Shown here piece after piece: positions 7,574-15,205 of a DNA stretch of 49,149 bases. The notes beneath the pieces were generated by a model. The model searched no databases, was not told the origin of the DNA, and saw only the letters and a list, made by a program, of their open reading frames with translations. Origin of the DNA: Mangrovactinospora gilvigrisea (GTDB taxonomy: Bacteria; Actinomycetota; Actinomycetes; Streptomycetales; Streptomycetaceae). The stretch lies in assembly GCF_001879105.1 (NCBI RefSeq), contig NZ_MLCF01000056.1:1-49149 (forward strand), in the 5' to 3' direction. Within the stretch, counting starts at the first letter, position 1. Every line of letters starts with the position of its first letter. Position numbers and translations under genes: made by a program.

Positions 7574-9190
7574 GTGTCCGGTTCGAGCAACTACCGGCGG
7601 TCTCTGGGGACCTTGGCCCTGACCGCCACCGGGCTGGGATCCATCATCGGCTCCGGATGGCTCTTCGGCTCCCAGAAGGCGGCCGTGCTGGCCGGCCCGG
7701 CGGCGGTCTTCGCCTGGGTGATCGGCGCCGTGGTGGCGCTGACCATCGCCCTCACCTACACCGAGCTGGGCGCGATGTTCCCCAAGGGCGGCGGGATGGT
7801 CCGCTACGGCCAGTACTCGCACGGCTCGCTCGCCGGCTACCTGGCCGCCTGGGCGAACTGGATCGCCATCGTCTCGGTGATCCCCGGCGAGGCCACCGCC
7901 TCCATCCAGTACATGGCGAGCTGGAACTTCGCCTGGGCGCACGGCCTCTACAACGGCAAGGAGCTGACCGGCTCCGGCGTGGCGTGCGCGGCCGTCCTGG
8001 TGCTCGTCTACTTCCTGCTCAACTGGTTCGCCATCTCGCTGTTCGCCAAGACCAACACCGCCATCACGGTCTTCAAGATCGTGGTGCCCTGCCTGACGGC
8101 CGCGGCGCTGATCGGCGCGCACTTCGACACCGCCAACTACCACCGCTACGGCGGCTTCGCGCCGAGCGGCTGGAACGCGGTCTTCACCGCGGTGGCCACC
8201 TCCGGCATCGTCTGGGCCTTCAACGGCTTCCAGTCGCCGCTGAACCTCGCCGGCGAGGCCCGCAACCCGCGCAAGGCGCTGCCCCGGGCGGTGGTCGGCT
8301 CCATCCTCATCGCGCTGGTGATCTACGTCTTCCTGCAACTGGCGTTCCTCGGCGCGGTGCCGTCCTCGAACCTGGCGCACGGCGGCTGGGCCGGCGTCAA
8401 CTTCAACTCCCCGCTCGCCGACCTCGGCCTCGCCTGGGGGCTCAACTGGCTGGCCGTGCTGCTCTACGCGGACGCCTTCATCTCCCCGTCCGGCACCGGC
8501 ATGATCTACGCCGCGACCACCTCGCGGATGGTGCAGGGCGTCCAGGAGAACGGCCATCTGCCGGGCATCTTCGGCCGGGTCAACCCCAAGACCGGGGTGC
8601 CGCGCCCGGCGCTGGTGCTCAACCTGATCGTCGCCTATCTGTTCCTGGTGGTCTTCCGCGGCTGGGGCGCGCTCGCCGACATCGTCTCGGTGGCCACCGT
8701 CATCTCCTACATCACCGGCCCCATCGCGGTGATGTCGCTCCGCCGGATCGCGCCCGAACTGCACCGCCCGGTGCGGCTGCGGGCGATGCCGGTGATCGCG
8801 CCGATCGCCATGGTCTTCGGCTCGCTGGTGCTCTACTGGGCGCGCTGGCCGCTCACCGGCAAGGTCATCATCATCATGGTGGTCGGGCTGCCGGTGTGGG
8901 CCTGGTACGAGTTGCGCAAGCCCGGTCCGGAGCTCGCCCGGCACGTCAAGGCCGGCCTCTGGATGGTCGCCTACCTGGTGGTGATGGCCTTCGTCTCCTA
9001 CGCCGGCGGCAAGGAGTTCGGCGGCCGCGGCTGGATCCCCGAGGGCTGGGACATGGTCCTGGTCGGGGTGCTGGGCCTGGTCTTCTACTGGTGGGGCGTG
9101 CGCAGCTCCTGGAACAACCCCAGCCTGCGCCGGGCCCGCCAGGAGGCCGCCGACGCCGCCGCCGTCACCGGCGCGGGCGAGAGCGCCTGA
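7574..9190 (+). CDS. APC-family amino acid permease
   Basis: A 538-aa integral membrane transporter of the amino acid-polyamine-cation superfamily. The start GTG at 7574 follows AGGAAG (7563-7568). The first helix carries the family hallmark G-S-I-I-G-S-G-W-L-F, an unwound substrate-binding segment, and about twelve to fourteen hydrophobic helices follow. Helix 3 has the conserved T-Y-T-E-L segment near residue 58, and helix 6 reads A-F-N-G-F-Q. The length and the G-S-G-W-L-F spelling recall aspartate:proton symporters of the YveA type, but substrate cannot be settled from sequence. The Nudix gene follows 56 bases later and may be cotranscribed. An uninterrupted frame runs through this gene in another phase, but it is only a shadow. 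Confidence 0.87.
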   Translation: MSGSSNYRRSLGTLALTATGLGSIIGSGWLFGSQKAAVLAGPAAVFAWVIGAVVALTIALTYTELGAMFPKGGGMVRYGQYSHGSLAGYLAAWANWIAIVSVIPGEATASIQYMASWNFAWAHGLYNGKELTGSGVACAAVLVLVYFLLNWFAISLFAKTNTAITVFKIVVPCLTAAALIGAHFDTANYHRYGGFAPSGWNAVFTAVATSGIVWAFNGFQSPLNLAGEARNPRKALPRAVVGSILIALVIYVFLQLAFLGAVPSSNLAHGGWAGVNFNSPLADLGLAWGLNWLAVLLYADAFISPSGTGMIYAATTSRMVQGVQENGHLPGIFGRVNPKTGVPRPALVLNLIVAYLFLVVFRGWGALADIVSVATVISYITGPIAVMSLRRIAPELHRPVRLRAMPVIAPIAMVFGSLVLYWARWPLTGKVIIIMVVGLPVWAWYELRKPGPELARHVKAGLWMVAYLVVMAFVSYAGGKEFGGRGWIPEGWDMVLVGVLGLVFYWWGVRSSWNNPSLRRARQEAADAAAVTGAGESA

Positions 9191-9246
9191 CGCCCCGTCC
9201 GTCCCACTGGCCGGAAGGCAGTGCTGTTCCCGGTAGCCTGCCGGCC

Positions 9247-9645
9247 ATGACGCAGATCGTGGTCGGCGGGGCCGTCACGCGCGGCGGGCGGGTGCTCGCC
9301 GCGCGGCGCCTCGCGCCCGTGCCGGGCTGGGAGTTCCCCGGCGGCAAGGTGGAGCCCGGCGAGACCGACGCCCAGGCGCTGGTCCGCGAGCTGGAGGAGG
9401 AGCTGGGCGTCGTGGCCCGGGTCACCGGAGCGCTGCCGGGGGAGTGGCCGCTGCCCAAGCCGGGCTTCGTGCTGCGCGTGCTGCTCGCGGAGCTGGTGCC
9501 GGGTTCCCCCGAACCGGGCGCCCGGGACGACCACGACGCGCTCCGGTGGCTGACCCCGGATCAACTCCCCGCCGTCGACTGGCTCCCGCAGGACCGCGAG
9601 GCGGCCGCGGTGCTGGCGGATCACCTCGACCCCGCGCGGGGCTGA
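9247..9645 (+). CDS. MutT-type Nudix hydrolase
   Basis: A 132-aa cytosolic Nudix pyrophosphohydrolase. The Nudix box, G-x5-E-x7-R-E-x-x-E-E-x-G-V, is complete between residues 37 and 60 (it starts G-K-V-E-P-G-E and ends R-E-L-E-E-E-L-G-V). It supplies the metal-binding glutamates that cleave nucleoside diphosphates linked to another moiety. The compact size and E-F-P-G-G-K lead-in match MutT, the 8-oxo-dGTP sanitising enzyme, though relatives hydrolyse CTP or 5-methyl-dCTP. I chose the ATG at 9247 because the box then sits at the usual distance from the N-terminus; the ribosome site is weak. It ends 9 bases before the end of the convergent response regulator gene. Confidence 0.87.
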   Translation: MTQIVVGGAVTRGGRVLAARRLAPVPGWEFPGGKVEPGETDAQALVRELEEELGVVARVTGALPGEWPLPKPGFVLRVLLAELVPGSPEPGARDDHDALRWLTPDQLPAVDWLPQDREAAAVLADHLDPARG

Positions 9646-9654
9646 CCCGCGGGC

Positions 9655-10293
9655 TCAGAGCCAGCCCTTGTCCCGCGCGGCCCGCGCCGCCTCCGCCCGG
9701 TTGCGCGCACCCGTCTTCTGGATCGCCAGGGACAGATAGTTCCGCACGGTGCCCTGCGACAGGTGGAGCAGCTGCGCGATGTCCGCATTCGTCGCGGCGC
9801 CGTCCGCCGCGGCGCGCAGCACGTCCCGCTCCCGCGCCGTCAGCGGGTTCGCGCCGCCCGCCAGCGCCTCCGCGGCCAGCGCGGGGTCGATGACGCGCTC
9901 GCCGGCCAGGACCTTGCGCACCGCGTCCGCCAGCTGCGCGGCCGGCGCGTCCTTCACCAGGAACGCGGAGGCGCCGGCCTCCATCGCCCGGCGCAGATAC
10001 CCGGGGCGGCCGAAGGTGGTCAGGATGACGACCTTCACGCCCAGCCCGGACGCCGTCAGATCGCCCGCCGCCTCGATGCCGCCGCGTCCCGGCATCTCGA
10101 TGTCCAGCAGCGCCACGTCCACCGCGTGCTCGCGGGCCAGCTCCACCAGCCCGGCGCCGTTGGGCGCCTGGACGGCCACCTCGATGTCGTCCTCCAGGCC
10201 GAGCAGGGTGGCCAGCGCCTCCCGCACCATCGCCTGGTCCTCAGCCAGCAGCACCCGAATCACACGCGAACGGTACCGCGCCCCGGCGATCAC
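9655..10293 (-). CDS. NarL/DesR-family response regulator
   Basis: A 212-aa two-component response regulator. The receiver domain has the acidic pair E18-D19, phosphoacceptor Asp64 in L-L-D-I-E-M-P-G, the T-T-F switch residues and Lys near 103 in V-K-D-A. A LuxR/NarL helix-turn-helix follows (L-T-A-R-E-R-D-V-L to K-G-W-L). The GTG at 10293 overlaps the kinase stop codon as GTGA, which suggests translational coupling. The usual family N-terminus would start at the GTG at 10263 (M-I-R-V-L-L), so the first ten residues are uncertain. It is cotranscribed with the ABC transporter and kinase upstream and probably controls that transporter. A palindrome at 13262-13288 is the obvious candidate target. 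Confidence 0.9.
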   Translation of the reverse strand: MIAGARYRSRVIRVLLAEDQAMVREALATLLGLEDDIEVAVQAPNGAGLVELAREHAVDVALLDIEMPGRGGIEAAGDLTASGLGVKVVILTTFGRPGYLRRAMEAGASAFLVKDAPAAQLADAVRKVLAGERVIDPALAAEALAGGANPLTARERDVLRAAADGAATNADIAQLLHLSQGTVRNYLSLAIQKTGARNRAEAARAARDKGWL

Positions 10294-11504
10294 CCGGGGA
10301 CGTCCGCCTCGTCCGCCCGTCCCTCGGCGGGCTCCGGCAGCTCCGGCAGCAGCGGCACCGACGCCCGCAGCCGGAAGCCGCGGCCGCGCGGGCCGGGGCC
10401 GGTCTCCAGCGTCCCGTCGACGAGCAGCAGCCGCTCCTCAAGGCCGCGCAGGCCGTTGCCGGGTGACGCGGCGTCGGACGGCGCCCCCTCCCCGTCGTCC
10501 GTCACCACCACGGCGATCCGGTCGTCCCACGCCTCGATGCCCAGCGTGCAGCGGGCCGCGCCGCTGTGCCGCACCGCGTTGGTGGCCGCCTCTCGCAGCG
10601 CCCAGGCGAGCGCCCCGGCGCGGTCCGGCGCCAGCCGGGGGTGGCCGTCCGCGGCGAGCCGGTCCAGCTCGGGCGCGACGGTGGCGATGATCCCGGCGCT
10701 GCGCATCGCGTCCTTGGCGGAGGCGAGTTCGCCGTCCACCGTGGCCCGGCGGTAGCCGGAGACGGCCTCCCGGACGTCCACCAGCGCCTGCCGGCTGACC
10801 TTCTCGATGTCGGCGACCTGCCCGGCCGCGGCCTCCGGGCGGTCCGGCAGCAGCCGGCCGGCCAGCTCGCTCTTCAGCGTGATCAGCGAGAGCGAGTGGC
10901 CGAGCAGGTCGTGCAGATCGCGGGCGAGGCGCAGCCGCTCCTCGGTGGCCGCCATGCTGGCGATGGTCGCCCGGGCGGCCTGCAGCTCGCGGTTGGTCTC
11001 GATCAGCCGGCGCAGACCGATCATGGCCAGCCCGGAGAGGGCGGCGGTGATGGTGAGCGCGGTGATGGTGCCGGTGTCGGAGCCGTTCAGCAGCCCGCAG
11101 ACGATCACCAGGCCCGCGCAGCCGAGGTTGCCGAGGACCGAGTAGGGCGGCCGGAGCGCGGCCCCGAAGCAGACGGAGACGTAGATGAAGAGCGGCAGCC
11201 AGTGCTCGCCGAGGACGAGCGAGGTGGCGACCGCGCTCGCCAGCATCGCGCCGATCAGCGGGTACGCGACGGCCCGGCGGCGCTGGTCCGGGCCGTACAT
11301 CACCAGGGCGATGTAGGCGCCGACGAAGACCACCAGGCCGACCCAGCCGAGCGCCTGCTCCCAGCCCGACATCGGCCGGGAGACCAGGTCGGCGATCACC
11401 TGGACCAGGTAGAGCATCCAGATGAGCATCCAGCTCACCTTGGTGAGGCGCTCCCGGGTGTTCTCCGGGCGGCGCCCCATCAGCGGCGGGGTGTCGTCGG
11501 TCAT
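10290..11504 (-). CDS. DesK-like sensor histidine kinase
   Basis: A 404-aa membrane histidine kinase of the HisKA_3 class. Five or six N-terminal hydrophobic helices (about residues 24-165) with short loops resemble DesK-type sensors that monitor the membrane itself. The phosphoacceptor His198 lies in A-R-D-L-H-D-L-L-G-H-S-L. The ATPase domain has the N box A-A-T-N-A-V-R-H and a G box around G-L-R-G-L-E. A short acidic tail ends the protein. The gene sits 22 bases after the ABC-2 permease gene and overlaps the response regulator. Such transporter-kinase-regulator units usually respond to membrane-active compounds, as with LiaRS- or YvfTU-like systems. That role is inferred from context. Confidence 0.9.
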   Translation of the reverse strand: MTDDTPPLMGRRPENTRERLTKVSWMLIWMLYLVQVIADLVSRPMSGWEQALGWVGLVVFVGAYIALVMYGPDQRRRAVAYPLIGAMLASAVATSLVLGEHWLPLFIYVSVCFGAALRPPYSVLGNLGCAGLVIVCGLLNGSDTGTITALTITAALSGLAMIGLRRLIETNRELQAARATIASMAATEERLRLARDLHDLLGHSLSLITLKSELAGRLLPDRPEAAAGQVADIEKVSRQALVDVREAVSGYRRATVDGELASAKDAMRSAGIIATVAPELDRLAADGHPRLAPDRAGALAWALREAATNAVRHSGAARCTLGIEAWDDRIAVVVTDDGEGAPSDAASPGNGLRGLEERLLLVDGTLETGPGPRGRGFRLRASVPLLPELPEPAEGRADEADVPG

Positions 11505-11526
11505 GTCCCCATCCTCGCAGTCGCGG

Positions 11527-12252
11527 TCAGGCCCGGGACCGGTCGCGGCGGTAGAGCCGGCCGGCGAGGACCACGAAGACGACCAGGTAGCCGGCGAGGA
11601 CCGCGAGGTCGGCGCCGTGCGGGAACTGGCCCGCCTCGATGGTCCGGCCGATGGCGCCGAACCGGTAGGTCGGCATCGCCTCGGAGATCTTCCGCAGCAC
11701 GGTCGGGAAGCCGGTGGTCGGCATCCACAGCCCGCCGAGCAGCGACAGGCCCAGGTAGCAGATCATCAGGATGGGCTGGATGGTGCTCGGCGAGCCGAGG
11801 TAGCCGAGCGCGACGCCCAGCGCGGCGAAGACCAGGCTGCCCAGCCAGAGCGCGATCAGCAGCACGGGCCACTGCCAGGCCGGCATCCGCACGCCGTTCA
11901 CCAGGCCGCCGACGAGCATCACCACGGCGATGGCCGGACCGCTGGTGGCCGCCGCAGCGATGATCTTGGAGATCACGTAGCCGTTCTGGTTGAGCGCGGT
12001 GAGCCGCAGCTGGCGCACCCACCCCTTGGCGCGCTCCTGGGAGATGCCCTGCGCAGTGGACATCAGGGTGGCCCCGACCGCGCCGAACGCGGCCATGGAG
12101 ACCATCACGTAGAGCTTCACCGAGAGGCCGCCGATCCGGCCGGAGCTCTGCGCGAAGATCATGTAGAGGATCGCCGGGTAGAGCAGCGTGAAGAAGACGA
12201 CCTTCTTGTTGCGGAAGATCCGGATGACCTCGAGGCGGATCAGCGTGCTCAT
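11527..12252 (-). CDS. ABC-2 type transporter permease
   Basis: A 241-aa integral membrane subunit of an ABC exporter. The protein starts M-S-T-L-I-R-L-E-V-I-R at an ATG that overlaps the ATPase stop in an ATGA junction. Longer readings upstream are only the ATPase gene in another phase. The first helix is at residues 19-35 and about five further helices follow. The central Q-E-R-A-K-G-W-V-R-Q-L-R-L-T loop is typical of ABC-2 permeases that pair with DrrA-like ATPases. The C-terminus is a short basic tail (R-R-D-R-S-R-A). It probably forms a homodimer with two ATPase copies and exports a drug, lipid or peptide. Substrate is unknown. Confidence 0.88.
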   Translation of the reverse strand: MSTLIRLEVIRIFRNKKVVFFTLLYPAILYMIFAQSSGRIGGLSVKLYVMVSMAAFGAVGATLMSTAQGISQERAKGWVRQLRLTALNQNGYVISKIIAAAATSGPAIAVVMLVGGLVNGVRMPAWQWPVLLIALWLGSLVFAALGVALGYLGSPSTIQPILMICYLGLSLLGGLWMPTTGFPTVLRKISEAMPTYRFGAIGRTIEAGQFPHGADLAVLAGYLVVFVVLAGRLYRRDRSRA

Positions 12253-13214
12253 CGGAGGGCCCCCTGCTCGTCGTTGCGCTGCGTGTGGTTCTCGTCGTCG
12301 GCGGTGAGGGTGAGGAAGGCCTGCTCCAGGCCGACGCTGGTGACCTCCAGGCCGCGCGGGTAGAGCCCGGCGCCGTAGACGGCGGCGACGGTGGCGTCCG
12401 CGTCCGAGGTGCGCATCCGCACGGTGCGGCCGTGCACCTCCAGGGAGACCAGCGCGGGCAGCTGCTCCAGCAGGCTGCGGGCGGGGAGCTCCTCGAGGTC
12501 GAAGGAGACGTGCCGGGCGCCGGCCCGGTCCTTGATCTCGGCGGCGGTGCCGTCCGCGATCAGCCGGCCGCGGTTGACGACCAGCACGCGGTCGGCGACG
12601 TTGTCGGCCTCCTCGAGGTAGTGCGTGGCGAACAGGACGGTCCGGCCGGAGTCGGCGATGGTCCGCATGCTCTTCCAGAAGGCCTGACGGGCGCTCACGT
12701 CCATGCCCACGGTGGGCTCGTCGAGGACGATCAGGTCGCTGCGGCCCGCGATGGCCATCCCGAACCGGAGCCGCTGCGCCTGGCCGCCGGAGAGCTTGTC
12801 CGAGCGGCGGTCGGCGATCTCGGTGAGGCCGGCGTCGGCGAGGACCTCGTCGACGGGGCGGCGGTGCGGGTGCAGGTCGCAGGAGAGGCGGATCAGCTCG
12901 CGGACGGTGACGTCCTCCATCAGCCCGCCGCTCTGCAGCATGGCGCCGACCCGGCCGGACGCGATGGCGTCCCGGGGGCTGCCGTCGAAGAGGCTGACCC
13001 GGCCCGAGGAGGGCTCGCGCAGGCCGAGCAGCATGTCGAGGCTGGTGGACTTGCCGGCCCCGTTGGGGCCGAGGAAGGCGACCGTCTCCCCGGCGCGGAG
13101 GGTGAACGACACCCCGTCGACGGCGGTGACGCTGCCGTAGTCCTTGCGGACGTCCTCGAAACGGCCGATCTCGGCTCCCACCGAGACCCCCGTGGTCTTC
13201 CCGTTTGCGGTCAT
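12249..13214 (-). CDS. ABC transporter ATP-binding protein, DrrA type
   Basis: A 321-aa ATPase energising the adjacent ABC-2 permease. The Walker A motif G-P-N-G-A-G-K-S lies near residue 50, the signature L-S-G-G-Q near 143 and Walker B L-I-V-L-D-E-P-T near 162, with the switch His in F-A-T-H-Y. The C-terminal 90 residues (after about 220) form the extra domain found in drug-resistance ATPases of the CcmA/DrrA class. It is the first gene of a four-gene minus-strand unit (ATPase, permease, kinase, regulator), with overlapping or near-overlapping junctions. The promoter should lie in 13215-13320, where a palindromic operator candidate is found. A self-resistance or envelope-stress role is plausible but inferred. 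Confidence 0.9.
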   Translation of the reverse strand: MTANGKTTGVSVGAEIGRFEDVRKDYGSVTAVDGVSFTLRAGETVAFLGPNGAGKSTSLDMLLGLREPSSGRVSLFDGSPRDAIASGRVGAMLQSGGLMEDVTVRELIRLSCDLHPHRRPVDEVLADAGLTEIADRRSDKLSGGQAQRLRFGMAIAGRSDLIVLDEPTVGMDVSARQAFWKSMRTIADSGRTVLFATHYLEEADNVADRVLVVNRGRLIADGTAAEIKDRAGARHVSFDLEELPARSLLEQLPALVSLEVHGRTVRMRTSDADATVAAVYGAGLYPRGLEVTSVGLEQAFLTLTADDENHTQRNDEQGALR

Positions 13215-13261
13215 GGGAAGAGCTTCGCGCGCCGGGGGGTGCCCGCTGCAGTGCCGTGGAT

Positions 13262-13288
13262 CGTGACTTCTGCATGACAGATGTCACG
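13262..13288. promoter_or_regulatory. Palindromic operator candidate of the DesKR-like ABC unit
   Basis: The perfect palindrome TGACAGATGTCA (13275-13286) lies inside a larger arrangement with CGTGAC at 13262-13267 and GTCACG at 13283-13288. It sits about 48-74 bases upstream of the ATPase start. NarL-type regulators of this group commonly bind such TGAC/GTCA inverted repeats, so autoregulation is likely. Confidence 0.5.
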
Positions 13289-13319
13289 GCCCGCGCCCAG
13301 CGCGCCGGGGGCGGGACGG

Positions 13320-13492
13320 GGCTAGGCCGCTTCTGACGGATCTCCGCGGCGTCGCGACGCCCGGCACGCACGCTCGCCGCACCGCCCGAAGACCGACGCA
13401 AAACCACTGCGACGGCCATCGTGCGGCACGCCGATCGCACGCGCCGGGCGCCGCTCCTACCTCCACGGATATCCGTCAGAAACGGCCTAGCC
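13320..13492. repeat. MITE-like element with 30-bp imperfect terminal inverted repeats
   Basis: Bases 13320-13349 and 13463-13492 are inverted repeats matching at 27 of 30 positions. Weaker inward similarity continues for about 30 more bases on each side. Each arm holds a CTAG close to its outer end. The left arm is followed by the 14-bp palindrome GGCGTCGCGACGCC (13348-13361); the right arm holds ACGGATATCCGT. There is no open reading frame of its own. The right end includes the stop codon of the neighbouring minus-strand gene. It may be a miniature transposable element or a large bidirectional terminator hairpin. I see no clear target-site duplication. Confidence 0.55.
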
Positions 13493-13855
13493 GTGCTGCC
13501 GTCTGGCCCGTCGGAACCACGCGTGGATCGCGTTGATCCCGAGGATGCCGAGCCAGGTGACCACCAGGCCCCACAGGCCCGAGCTGCTGGTGGCGATGCC
13601 GGACAGCGGCACCCCTATGCCCAGGGAGCCCAGCGCCAGGCCCATCGACTCGCGTGCGCGGTCGCGGGTCGCCGCGGCCGCCTCGCGCTCCGACGCCAGC
13701 CGGCTGCGCCGGTCGTCCCGCAGCTGATGGTCCATCCGATCGAGGAAGGACTCCACCAGCGCGTGCTCGTACTCCGGCCCCAGATCGCGCCGGGCCGCGA
13801 GGGCGGCCTCCAGCTCGGTCCTCAGCTCGTCACGGTTCCTGCTGTCCCCGGACAT
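13487..13855 (-). CDS. Small membrane protein with N-terminal helical domain
   Basis: A 122-aa protein of unknown function. The first 70 residues are highly charged and probably helical (E-L-R-T-E-L-E-A-A-L-A-A-R-R, then a long Arg/Glu/Ala segment). Two hydrophobic stretches follow at about 72-84 and 90-108, and the protein ends with a basic W-F-R-R-A-R-R-Q-H-G tail. This suggests a small membrane-anchored protein with a cytosolic coiled domain. I chose the ATG at 13855 because GGAGGC directly precedes it; the longer upstream frame has no such site and runs into the divergent dehydrogenase. The TAG stop lies in the right arm of the inverted repeat at 13320-13492. The gene is divergent from the dehydrogenase, with 70 bases between them. 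Confidence 0.7.
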   Translation of the reverse strand: MSGDSRNRDELRTELEAALAARRDLGPEYEHALVESFLDRMDHQLRDDRRSRLASEREAAAATRDRARESMGLALGSLGIGVPLSGIATSSSGLWGLVVTWLGILGINAIHAWFRRARRQHG

Positions 13856-13925
13856 GCCTCCACGGTAGGTCTCCGGCCGCCGGTACGGGCCCCTCCGGAG
13901 CGATCCCTCCGGACCCGGACGCATC

Positions 13926-14918
13926 ATGGGAAGCATGCCGAACTCCCGCCCCGACGGGGCCGCAACCTCTGAAGTCGCGCTGCTCGGACTCGGCGCGATG
14001 GGCCGCCCGATGGCGGCCAACCTGCTGCGCGCCGGCCACGCCACCACGGTGTGGAACCGCACCGCCGACCACCGCTCCCGCGATCTCGCCGCGGCCGGCG
14101 CGCACCTCGCCGCCACCCCGGCGGAGGCGGCGGCCCGCGCCCGCACGGTCCTCACCGTCCTCCCCGATCTGCCGCAGGTCGAGGAGGTCCTCGCCGGCCC
14201 GGACGGCCTCCTCGCCGGGTGGCGGAGCGGGGACGCCGGGCCGGGTCAGGCGTCCGCCGCGGCGCCGCTGCTCGTCGTGATGGGCACCGTCTCCCCGGTC
14301 GGCGTGCGCGAGCTCGGGGAGCGCCTCGCCCGCGACGGGGTGCACGTCGTCGACGCCCCCGTCTCCGGCGGGGACGTGGGCGCCGAGCGCGCCGAACTGT
14401 CCGTCATGGCGGGCGGGGACGACGCCGATCTGGCGCGGCTGCGCCCCGTGCTGGCGTCCCTCGGCAGCACCATCCGCCACCTTGGACCGCTCGGTTCCGG
14501 CCAATTGGCCAAGGCCGCCAACCAGATCGTCGTCGCCGCCACCCTCACCGCCGTCTCCGAGGCCCTGCTGCTCGCCGAACGCGGCGGTCTCGACGCATCG
14601 GCCCTGCTGGAGGTGCTCTCCGGCGGTCTCGCGGGCAGCACCGCGCTGGAGGTGAAGCGGGAGAAGTGGCTCTCCGGCGACTTCGCGCCCGGCGGCCGGG
14701 CCGTCTTCCAGCTCAAGGACCTCGACTTCGCCCTGGACGCCGGCCGCGCCTCCGGAACGCCGCTGCCGCTCACCGCCGTCGTGGAGCAGCTCTACGCCGC
14801 GCTGGTCGCCAACGGGGACGGCGACCTTGACCATTCCGCTATCTATCGGCAGCTGAACCGCATCGCGGGCGGCGCCGCGGGGGGCGCGAGCGCTGCCCGC
14901 GCGACCCGGTCCGAGTGA
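13926..14918 (+). CDS. NAD(P)-dependent beta-hydroxyacid dehydrogenase
   Basis: A 330-aa member of the 3-hydroxyisobutyrate/6-phosphogluconate dehydrogenase superfamily. The N-terminal Rossmann domain has the glycine-rich loop G-L-G-A-M-G near residue 22. The substrate-binding motif D-A-P-V-S-G-G-D near residue 143 and the catalytic Lys in G-Q-L-A-K-A-A-N-Q near 196 are both intact. The C-terminal helical domain (about 190-300) forms the dimer core. Relatives include tartronate semialdehyde reductase, 3-hydroxyisobutyrate dehydrogenase and glyoxylate/succinic-semialdehyde reductases, so substrate is open. The start may be the ATG at 13926 or the one at 13935; neither has a strong ribosome site. 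It faces the small membrane protein gene divergently. Confidence 0.87.
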   Translation: MGSMPNSRPDGAATSEVALLGLGAMGRPMAANLLRAGHATTVWNRTADHRSRDLAAAGAHLAATPAEAAARARTVLTVLPDLPQVEEVLAGPDGLLAGWRSGDAGPGQASAAAPLLVVMGTVSPVGVRELGERLARDGVHVVDAPVSGGDVGAERAELSVMAGGDDADLARLRPVLASLGSTIRHLGPLGSGQLAKAANQIVVAATLTAVSEALLLAERGGLDASALLEVLSGGLAGSTALEVKREKWLSGDFAPGGRAVFQLKDLDFALDAGRASGTPLPLTAVVEQLYAALVANGDGDLDHSAIYRQLNRIAGGAAGGASAARATRSE

Positions 14919-14937
14919 CCGCATCCGATGTTTCCGC

Positions 14938-14953
14938 CTCTCCTGACGGAGAG
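14938..14953 (+). terminator. Weak hairpin after the dehydrogenase gene
   Basis: A 6-bp stem (CTCTCC with GGAGAG) around TGAC lies 20 bases after the stop, with no U-tract. The remaining 14954-15205 before the PP2C gene should hold its promoter; I see no clear consensus there. Confidence 0.35.
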
Positions 14954-15205
14954 TCATATAGGTTGGTCAACGGCCCGATTGAGGGCTGATCGCGATGAGT
15001 CGGGTTACCCGAGGCGTCGACGGGGAAATTGGACGCATCGTGAGGCAGCGCGAGGACCGGCGCATGATGAATACTCAGGCGTCGGCGGTGCGAGTACGGA
15101 GCCGGCAGGGCAAGGGCTCCGTACGGATACGGCGAGCGTGAAGGTGCGGGGAGGCACCGGGCAGCACAGCGGGCCCGGTCACTCCGCACCTCGGAAGGGG
15201 AACGC

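Noticed and set aside
7468..9645. A 725-codon frame that would fuse a long N-terminal part to the Nudix hydrolase.
   Set aside because: The first 593 codons are the permease gene in the wrong phase; the Nudix domain starts properly at 9247.
9655..13214. Secondary-metabolite biosynthetic cluster around the ABC exporter.
   Set aside because: No biosynthetic enzymes lie nearby; neighbours are housekeeping or regulatory.
11527..13440. A 637-codon frame that would fuse an ATPase-region protein to the ABC-2 permease.
   Set aside because: Upstream codons are the ATPase gene in another phase; the permease has its own ATG in an ATGA overlap at 12252.
13487..14155. Long version (222 aa) of the small membrane protein.
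   Set aside because: It extends into the divergent dehydrogenase coding region and lacks a ribosome site; the ATG at 13855 has GGAGGC next to it.
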